From positions 56,928,855-56,992,854 of the forward strand of contig OX421967.1 in NCBI GenBank assembly GCA_949128115.1: a DNA stretch of 64,000 nucleotides, read 5' to 3'. The notes under the pieces were generated by a model. The model was not told where the DNA came from. It was given only the letters and a program-made list of their open reading frames with translations, and made no database searches. The stretch's first letter is position 1. Every line of letters begins with the position of its first letter. Source of the stretch: Anaspis maculata. Its lineage: Eukaryota > Arthropoda > Insecta > Coleoptera > Scraptiidae. Below are positions 37,001 through 46,370 of the stretch, in pieces. The position numbers and the translations under genes were made by a program.

Positions 37001-40000
37001 ATTCTAGATTCTTGAGATTCTTGTCATTCTCAAGATCCTGGATATTCAAGATTCTCTAGATTCAAACTTTTAGTTTCAAAATTTAGCTTTCATGATTTTG
37101 AAATCAATTCAAGATTCTTCAGAGTCCAGATTTTCAAGATTAAAATTAGTCAAGATGTAAAATTCTGAAGATCAAGGTCAATCAAGGTTTTCAAGATTAT
37201 TAAGATTCTTGAAAATTGAAATTCCAGTTTCAGCAATTGAGGCAGAGATCTATATGCGAAAGAAACTGAAGCAATTCAAAATCCCTCGGATTGAAGATTT
37301 TAAAATTCAAAAGAATCAAGATTCAAGATCTTCAAGATTTGAGGTTCTCAAAATTGAAAGCTCTCGATATTCATGATTGCTCAAGATTCATTATTCTCAA
37401 GATTCAAGATTATCAAGTCAATTTTCTCAAGACTCAGGATTATCAAAATTCTTCAGATTCAAGATTCCAGTTTCAAGATTCAAGATCTGAGGTTATGTAA
37501 AATTGAAGCAATATGAGATTTTCCAGATCCAAGATTCTAAAGATGCAAGACTCAAGATTCTCAAGATTCAAGACTTTCAAGATTCAAAATTATCAAGATT
37601 TTTTAGATTCAGGATACCAGTTTCAAAATTTAGGATTCAAGATTCAGATCGGAGATTGAAGCAATTCAAGGTTCTCCAGATTACAGATTTTCAGGATTCA
37701 AAAGAGTCCAAAGTCAATTTTCTCAAGATGTTCCCTTGATTCGAAATACTCAAAATATAATGTTCTCAAGGATCAAGATTCTTGATATTCAAGATCCTCG
37801 ATATTTAATTTTTTCAAGATTTCACTCTCAAGATTTATGATCTTCAAGATTCAAGATCCTAAAGTTTCAATATATTCAAGATTCTCTAGATTCAAAATTC
37901 CAATTTCAAGTTCAAGATTCAAGACTGTTCAAAATTTAGATGTGGGATTGAAGCCATTCAAGTTTTTTCAGATTTGAGATTCTCAAAATACAGGCTCTCA
38001 AGTTTCAAAATTGTCAGATTCAAGATTCTAAACATTCAAGATTCACAAAGCTCAATATTCTCAGTAGTCAAGATTCTAAAGATTCGAAGGAATCAATATT
38101 CTTAAAATTTTGGGCCCTCAAGGTTCAAGATTTTTGAAATTCAAGATGCTTGAAATTCAATTTTTCAATGCAACTCTCAAAATTCATGATTCTGGATATT
38201 CAAGATTCTAAAGTTTTGATATTCTTGAGATTCAAGATTCGATTTTCAAAATTGAAGGCATATACAAGATCCAGATGTGAGATTAAAACAATTCAAGATT
38301 TTCCAGATTCGGGATTTTCAAAATACAAGACTCTCAAGATTCGTGTTTTTTCAAAATTCAAGATTCCAGTTTCAAGTTTGGGGTTCAAGACTGTTCAAAA
38401 TTTAGATTGTGAGGTTGAAGCAATTCAAGGTTCTCCAGATTTAAAATTTTCAGGAGTCATAAAGTCAAGATTGAAGATTCTCAAGATTCAGGCTTTCCAG
38501 TTTCAAAATTGTCAAGATTCTCAAAATTTAAGATTTTTTAGATTCAAAGTTCTCAAGATTCAAGATTGTCCAAGATTCAGAACAGTCGAAATTTTCAAGT
38601 TTAAAAATTGTCAAGAATCCCAAGATGCAAGACTCGAGATTCAAAATTTAAAGAGATCCAATATTATCAAGATCCTTAAAATTCAAGATTCTCATGATTC
38701 AAGGTTTCCATGTGATATTGAAACACTCCAATTCTCCAGATTCCAGATTTTTGAGATTCAAATGAGTCAAGATTCGCAAGTTAAAAATTATCAAGATTCT
38801 CAAGTAAGATCAAAACCCATACCTGAGTCGCTTTTTCCGGCCCGACGGCCCCCTTGCACCCGTCCAAAGAGCTCGGTGAATTGTCAAGAAGGTTCCCGTA
38901 GACCGGATCCAGCTGGGAAGCGCCCCCTTTTCCATCTTGCTGTGCTGCAAGCAGCTTTCTTCGCATCGACCGTTCCTTGTGGCTTTCCGTGGAGTGGTTC
39001 AGAATTTGTGTTACCAAAGACCTGTGTACAAATTTTTTCATTATCAGTAATTTTAGGTGCCTGATTCAATATTTTCGAATATAAGTTAACTCTCATGCCT
39101 TTTCTTATTAGAGTAAGCCAAGGGAAAAAGGTGTTGAGTTGGTTTGGATCAAACCATGCTAACTTGATGCTATTGATGACGCTGCGCTGATGCTGTTAGG
39201 TAGTGTTGACTACGCAAGAAAATTATGGGAACTGAAAAAAATGGAATGACAACCGAATGAAAATCGTCTCTATCGGTTGGTGAATTTAGGCTTATACTGT
39301 TAGGTACTGGTGACCACTCCAGAAAATGATGGCCGAACGCGGCGCTAATCAAGAAAATGGAATGAAAATCGTTCCTAATGATTGGTGGCTCTGCGCTAAT
39401 GCTGTTACGTAGTGGTGACCACTCGGGAAATTTGTTGATCAAAGCAAAGTTATTGAAGAAAATTTAATAAAAATCGTCACTACTGCTTGGTGACCCCACG
39501 CTAATGCTGTTGAGTAGTGGTGGTCACTCGGGAAAATGATGTTCAAACGCGACGGCACTGAAGAAAATGGAATGAAAATCGTCTTAATTTGCCGGTGGTT
39601 CTGCGCTAATACTGTTAGGTAATGGTGGACAGTCAAAAGATTGATGCTCAAGTGCAGCGTTACTAAAGAAAATGGAATGAAAATCGTTTCTACTGGTTGG
39701 TGGCTCTGCGCTAATGCTGTTAGATACTGGTGACTAATCAAGAAAATTATGCCCAAGCGCAGCGATAATGGAATGAAAATTTTTTCTACTGATTGGTGGC
39801 TCTGCGCTAATAGTGTTGAGTTGTGGTGGCAACTCGAAAATATATGATCAAGGGCGGCGATACTAGAGAATATGGGATGAAAATCGTTTCTACTGGTTGG
39901 TGGCTTTACGCTAATGCTGTTAGGTAGTGGTGGACACTCAAAATAATTTTACCCAAGCACAGAGGTACCAAAGAAAATCGTTTACTGATTGGTGGCTCTG

Positions 40001-43000
40001 CCCTAATGCTGTTAGGTAGTAATGATAAACTCAAGGAAATTGTGGGCCAAGCGTAACGGTACTGCAGGAAATGAAATGAAAATCGTCTTTACTGATTAGT
40101 GGTTCTGCGCTAATAGTGTTGAGTGATGGTGACGAACCAAAAAATTTTGTCAACGGCGGCGTTACTGAAGAAAATGGAATGAGAATCGTTTCTACTAGTT
40201 CGTGACTCGGCGCTAATGCTGTTAGGTAGTGGTGACCAATCAAGAAAATAATGCCCAAGCGCAGCGATACTCGAGAAAATTGAATAAAAATCGTTTCTAC
40301 TGGTTGGTGGCTGTGCGCTAATGCTGTTAGGTAATGGTGGACACTCAATATAATGATGGTCAAGTGCAGCGTTACTAAAGAAGATGTAATGAAAATCGTT
40401 TCTACTGGTTGGTGGCTCTGCGCTAATGCTGTTAGGTACTGGTGACTAATCAAGAAAATTATGCGCAAGCACAGCGATACTGAAGAAAATGGAATGAAAA
40501 TCGTTTCTACTGATTGGTGGCTCTGCGCTAATAGTGTTTAGTGATGGTGGCCACAGCGGCGATACTAAAGAAAATGAGATGAAAATCGTTTCTACTGGTT
40601 GGTGGCTTTGCGCTAATGCTGTTAGGTAGTGGTGGACACTCAAAATAATGATACTCAAGCACAGCGGTACCAAAGAAAATTGAAAGAAAATTGAAAGAAA
40701 ATCGTTGACTGGTTGGTGGCTCTGCCCTAATGCTGTTAGGTAGTAATGACAGCTCAAGGAAATTGTGGGCCAAGCGCAACGGCACTGAAGAAAATGAAAT
40801 GAAAATCGTCTTTACTGATTGGTGGTTCTGCGCTGATAGTGTTAAGTGGTGGTGACCAACCAAAAATTTTTGTCAAGGGCGGCGTTACTGGAGAAAATGA
40901 AATGAGAATCGTTTCTACTAGTTCGTGGCTCTGCGCTAATGCTGGTAGGTGGTGGTGACCAATCAAGAAAATAATGCCCAAGCGCAGCGATACTTGAGAA
41001 AATTGAATAAAAATCGTTTCTACTGGTTGGTAGCTCTGCGCTAATGCTGTTAGGTACTGGTGACCGATCAAGAAAATTATGCTCAAGCACAGCGATAATA
41101 AAGAAAATGGAATGAAAATCGTTTCTACTGATTGGTGGCTCTGCGGTAATGGTGTTTAGTGATGGTGGCCACAACGGCGATACTAAAGAAAATGAGATGA
41201 AAATTGTTTCTACTGGTTGGTGGCTTTGCGCTAATGCTGTTAGGTAGTGGTGGACACTCAAAATAATGATACCCAAGCACAGAGGTACCAAAGAAAATGG
41301 AAAGAAGATCGTTTACTGGTTGGTGACTCTGCCCTGATGCTGTTAGGTAGTGATGACAACTCAAGGAAATTGTGGGGTAAGCGCAACGGTACTGAACGAA
41401 ATGAAATGAAAATCGTCTTTACTGATTGGTGGTTCTGCGCTAATAGTGTTGAGTGGTGGTGGCCAACCAAAAAATTTTGCCAAGGGCGGCGTTACTGAAG
41501 AAAATGGAATGAGAATCGTTTCTACTAGTTCGTGACTCTGCGCTAATGCTGTTAGGTAGTGGTGACCAATCAAGAAAATAATGCCCAAGCGCAGCGATAC
41601 TTGAGAAAATTGAATAAAAATCGTTTCTACTGGTTGGTGGCTCTGCGCTAATGCTGTTAGGTAATGGTGGACACTCAATATAATGATGGTCAAGTGCAGC
41701 GTTACTAAAGATGTAATGAAAATCGTTTCTACTGGTTGGTGGCTCTGCGCTGATGCTGTTAGGTACTGGTGACCGATCAAAAAAATTATGCCCAAGCACA
41801 GCGATACTAAAGAAAATGGAATGAAAATCGTTTCTACTGATTGGTGGCTCTGCGCTAATAGTGTTCAGTGATGGCGGCCACAACGGCGATACTAAAGAAA
41901 AGGAAAATCGTTTCTACTGGTTGGTGGCTTTGCGCTAATGCTGTTAGGTAGTGGTAGACACTCAAAAAAATGATACCCAAGCACAGAGGTACCAAAGAAA
42001 ATGGAAAGAAAATCATTTACTGGTTGGTGCTCTGCCCTAATGCTGTTAGGTAGTAATGACAACTCAAGGAAATTGTGGGCCAAGCGCAACGGTACTTAGG
42101 AAATGAAATGAAAATCGTCTTTACTGATTGGTGGTTCTGCGCTAATAGTGTTGAGTGGTGGTGGCCAACCAAAAAATGTTGTCAAGGGCGGCGTTACTGA
42201 AGAAAATGGAATGAGAATCGTTTCTACTAGTTCGTGGCTCTGCGCTAATGCTGTTAGGTAGTGGTGACCAATCAAGAAAATAATGCCCAAGCGCAGCGAA
42301 ACTTGGGAAAATGGAATAAAAATCGTTTCTACTGGTTGGTGGCTCTGCGCTTGAGCTGTTAGGTAAGGGTGACCATCAAGAAAATGATGACCAAACGCGG
42401 CGGTACTAAAGAAAATGGAATGAAAATCGTCTCGGTGACTGTATCATGAAGGGGGCCTCGATTTCGATGATTCCAAAAGTGGGAATGGACTGCAAACAGC
42501 GGCCAATACGGTTTTCCGAAGGAAATTTTGTGGAAGATTCTCAAAGTTCCTAGAAAAAATACTGAAAGGAAACTGCGCAGTGTATTTTTAGCGCCAGGCG
42601 GATATGCAACCCCCGAACAAGGTGGAAATGACACTAAACTGTGGTGGACACTCAATATAATGATGGTCAAGTGCAGCGTTACTAAAGAAGATGTAATGAA
42701 AATCGTTTCTACTGGTTGGTGGCTCTGCGCTAATGCTGTTAGGTACTGGTGACCGATCAAGAAAATTATGCCCAAGCACAGCGATACTAAAGAAAATGGA
42801 ATGAAAATAGTTTCTACTGATTGGTGGCTCTGCGCTAATAGTGTTTAGTGATGGTGGCCACAACGGCGATACTAAAGAAAATAAGATGAAAATCGTTTCT
42901 ACTGGTTGGTGACTTTGCGCTAATGCTGTTAGGTAGTGGTGGACACTCAAAATAATGATACTCAAGCACAGCGCTACCAAAGAAAATGGAAAGAAAATCG

Positions 43001-46000
43001 TTTACTGGTTGGTGGCTCTGCCCTAATGTTGTTAGGTAGTAATGACAACTCAAGGAAATTGTGGGCCAAGCGCAACGGCACTGGAGGAAATTAAATGAAA
43101 ATCGTCTTTACTGATTGGTGGTTCTGCGCTAATAGTGTTGAGTGGTGGTGGCCAACTGAAAATTTTTGTCAAGGCGGCGTTACTGAAGAAAATGGAATGA
43201 GAATCGTTTCTACTAGTTCGTGGCTCTGCGCTAGTGCTGTTAGGTAGTGGTGACAAATCAAGAAAATAATGCCCAAGCGCAGCGATACTTGAGAAAATTG
43301 AATAAAAATCGTTTCTACTGGTTGGTGGCTCTGCGCTAATGCTGTTAGGTAATGGTGGACACTCAATATAATGATGGTCAAGTGCAGCGTTACTAAAGAT
43401 GTAATGAAAATCGTTTCTACTGGTTGGTGGCTCTGCGCTGATGCTGTTAGGTACTGGTGACCGATCAAAAAAATTATGCCCAAGCACAGCGATACTAAAG
43501 AAAATGGAATGAAAATCGTTTCTACTGATTGGTGGCTCTGCGCTAATAGTGTTCAGTGATGGCGGCCACAACGGCGATACTAAAGAAAAGGAAAATCGTT
43601 TCTACTGGTTGGTGGCTTTGCGCTAATGCTGTTAGGTAGTGGTAGACACTCAAAAAAATGATACCCAAGCACAGAGGTACCAAAGAAAATGGAAAGAAAA
43701 TCATTTACTGGTTGGTGCTCTGCCCTAATGCTGTTAGGTAGTAATGACAACTCAAGGAAATTGTGGGCCAAGCGCAACGGTACTTAGGAAATGAAATGAA
43801 AATCGTCTTTACTGATTGGTGGTTCTGCGCTAATAGTGTTGAGTGGTGGTGGCCAACCAAAAAATGTTGTCAAGGGCGGCGTTACTGAAGAAAATGGAAT
43901 GAGAATCGTTTCTACTAGTTCGTGGCTCTGCGCTAATGCTGTTAGGTAGTGGTGACCAATCAAGAAAATAATGCCCAAGCGCAGCGAAACTTGGGAAAAT
44001 GGAATAAAAATCGTTTCTACTGGTTGGTGGCTCTGCGCTTGAGCTGTTAGGTAAGGGTGACCATCAAGAAAATGATGACCAAACGCGGCGGTACTAAAGA
44101 AAATGGAATGAAAATCGTCTCGGTGACTGTATCATGAAGGGGGCCTCGATTTCGATGATTCCAAAAGTGGGAATGGACTGCAAACAGCGGCCAATACGGT
44201 TTTCCGAAGGAAATTTTGTGGAAGATTCTCAAAGTTCCTAGAAAAAATACTGAAAGGAAACTGCGCAGTGTATTTTTAGCGCCAGGCGGATATGCAACCC
44301 CCGAACAAGGTGGAAATGACACTAAACTGTGGTGGACACTCAATATAATGATGGTCAAGTGCAGCGTTACTAAAGAAGATGTAATGAAAATCGTTTCTAC
44401 TGGTTGGTGGCTCTGCGCTAATGCTGTTAGGTACTGGTGACCGATCAAGAAAATTATGCCCAAGCACAGCGATACTAAAGAAAATGGAATGAAAATAGTT
44501 TCTACTGATTGGTGGCTCTGCGCTAATAGTGTTTAGTGATGGTGGCCACAACGGCGATACTAAAGAAAATAAGATGAAAATCGTTTCTACTGGTTGGTGA
44601 CTTTGCGCTAATGCTGTTAGGTAGTGGTGGACACTCAAAATAATGATACTCAAGCACAGCGCTACCAAAGAAAATGGAAAGAAAATCGTTTACTGGTTGG
44701 TGGCTCTGCCCTAATGTTGTTAGGTAGTAATGACAACTCAAGGAAATTGTGGGCCAAGCGCAACGGCACTGGAGGAAATTAAATGAAAATCGTCTTTACT
44801 GATTGGTGGTTCTGCGCTAATAGTGTTGAGTGGTGGTGGCCAACTGAAAATTTTTGTCAAGGCGGCGTTACTGAAGAAAATGGAATGAGAATCGTTTCTA
44901 CTAGTTCGTGGCTCTGCGCTAGTGCTGTTAGGTAGTGGTGACAAATCAAGAAAATAATGCCCAAGCGCAGCGATACTTGAGAAAATTGAATAAAAATCGT
45001 TTCTACTGGTTGGTGGCTCTGCGCTTAAGCTGTTAGGTAAGAGTGACCATCAAGAAAATGATGACCAAACGCGGCGATACTAGAGAAAATGGAATGAAAA
45101 TCGTCTCGGTGACTGTATCATGAAGGGGGCCTCGATTTCGATGATTCCAAAAGTAGGAATGGACTACAAACAGCGGCCAAGACGGTTTTCCGAAGGAAAT
45201 TTTGCGGAAGATTCGCAAAGTTCCTAGAAAAAATAATGAAAGGAAACTGCGCAGTGTATTTTTAGCGCCAGGCGGATAGGCAACCCCCGAACAAAGTGGA
45301 AATGACACTAAACGAAAGATAGAACACCTAACCGGACCGGGGGGCAAAATAGCGGTGTTGGGCGGGGTGAGCCTAAAGATAACGCGTCAAAAAACAGGTC
45401 AAAATATCGCAAGGAATCGTAAGAAACCCATTAAAAGACATTGTTCAGTGGCAATACGCTACCAAAAGACACCAACGGGACCGGAGAGCAAAATAGGGGT
45501 GTTGAGCGGGGAGAAGTTAGAAACAACGCGTCGTAAAACAAGAAAGGATTAGAAATCACTAACAATCCAAAAAAAAAATTTAAAAGAAGGAATAAATCAC
45601 ACGAAACGGAAAGAAAGTCGCAAAAAAGGCAGTCGATGCATGTACCATTGCGGCCTTTTCAAAGTGGACGACAGTTGACAGATTTCTCAGGATTCTGGCC
45701 TGAACGTCGCATGACAGCAAGCCAACTCGTTGACATTGTCGTCCACTTTATTTTGGCCGCAACCGCAATGAAGGAATGAAATGCAGGAAAAAAATTTGGG
45801 AGAGCGCAACAAAAAAGGGTAACAACGCATAGAAAGTATCGCGCGAAAGCATAAAAAAGAGTTCAAGTACGTTTAAAAAGAAGGAATAAAACACAGAAAA
45901 AAAAAAGATAATTGATGCGTGTAATGGGGTACTTGCCCAATTTTTTTTTATTGGCTTAATCGAAAGTATGGGCGAAAATATTGTACCCGTATTTTTTCTT

Positions 46001-46336
46001 TTTCCTAAATTCCCAAAATTGCAGCCGTAGTGCCTGTTTTGAAAATATATTTGTGACGTCACAAATATACTAAAAACTAAACAAACAGCACTATTGGGTT
46101 GAAAACTCAAAAAACTGTTAGAGTGACTCCACAATATTTGAAAAATACAGACAAAAAAATTGCACTGAAGTTTCCCTACTGTTACAACCTTTTGAAAAAA
46201 AAAATCGAAAAAAAATCTTTTCAACCAACGGATATATTTTCCGGAAATACTATTTATTACTCTTGTTGATGATTGAAAGTATTTCCAGTCAAATCTGTTT
46301 CATTGGCAAGTACCCCATTTCTGTTTGCTTTTGGAA

Positions 46337-46370
<34 letters not shown>

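Larger units (their letters stand above)
41561..45024. repeat. 1,688-bp segmental tandem duplication
   Basis: The sequence from about 41561 to 43248 recurs from about 43249 to 44936, with further similarity to about 45024. The offset is 1,688 bp wherever checked (for example 41580/43268, 42431/44119, 42096/43784). All stretches compared by eye were identical, while left of 41560 the two sides differ at several sites. The unit includes about 16 array copies plus the foreign segment at 42431-42640. Confidence 0.88.
39150..45106. repeat. Intron-filling tandem array of about 105 bp
   Basis: The unit reads roughly 'tcgtttctactggttggtgg', 'ctctgcgctaatgctgttagg', 'tagtggtgac.actcaagaaa', 'atgcccaagcgcagcgatac', 'tgaagaaaatggaatgaaaa'. 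The 'gttagg' landmark steps by 104-105 bp (39195, 39299, 39404, 39509, 39614). There are about 55 copies with higher-order groupings. A stray decayed copy lies at 46848-46925. Long minus-strand frames (about 70-170 codons) reflect 105 being a multiple of three and are not genes; they start and stop arbitrarily within units. Confidence 0.94.

Noticed and set aside
36778..39064. Plus-strand frames with [17 protein letters not shown] peptides (up to 304 codons)
   Set aside because: Translated AAGATTC repeat; one even runs into the antisense of an ANKRD50 exon.
39439..44944. Many minus-strand frames of 65-173 codons with recurring [16 protein letters not shown] peptides
   Set aside because: The 105-bp unit is a multiple of three, so one open frame runs through several units; frames start and end at random points in units and carry frameshifting indels between copies. 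Repeat artefact.
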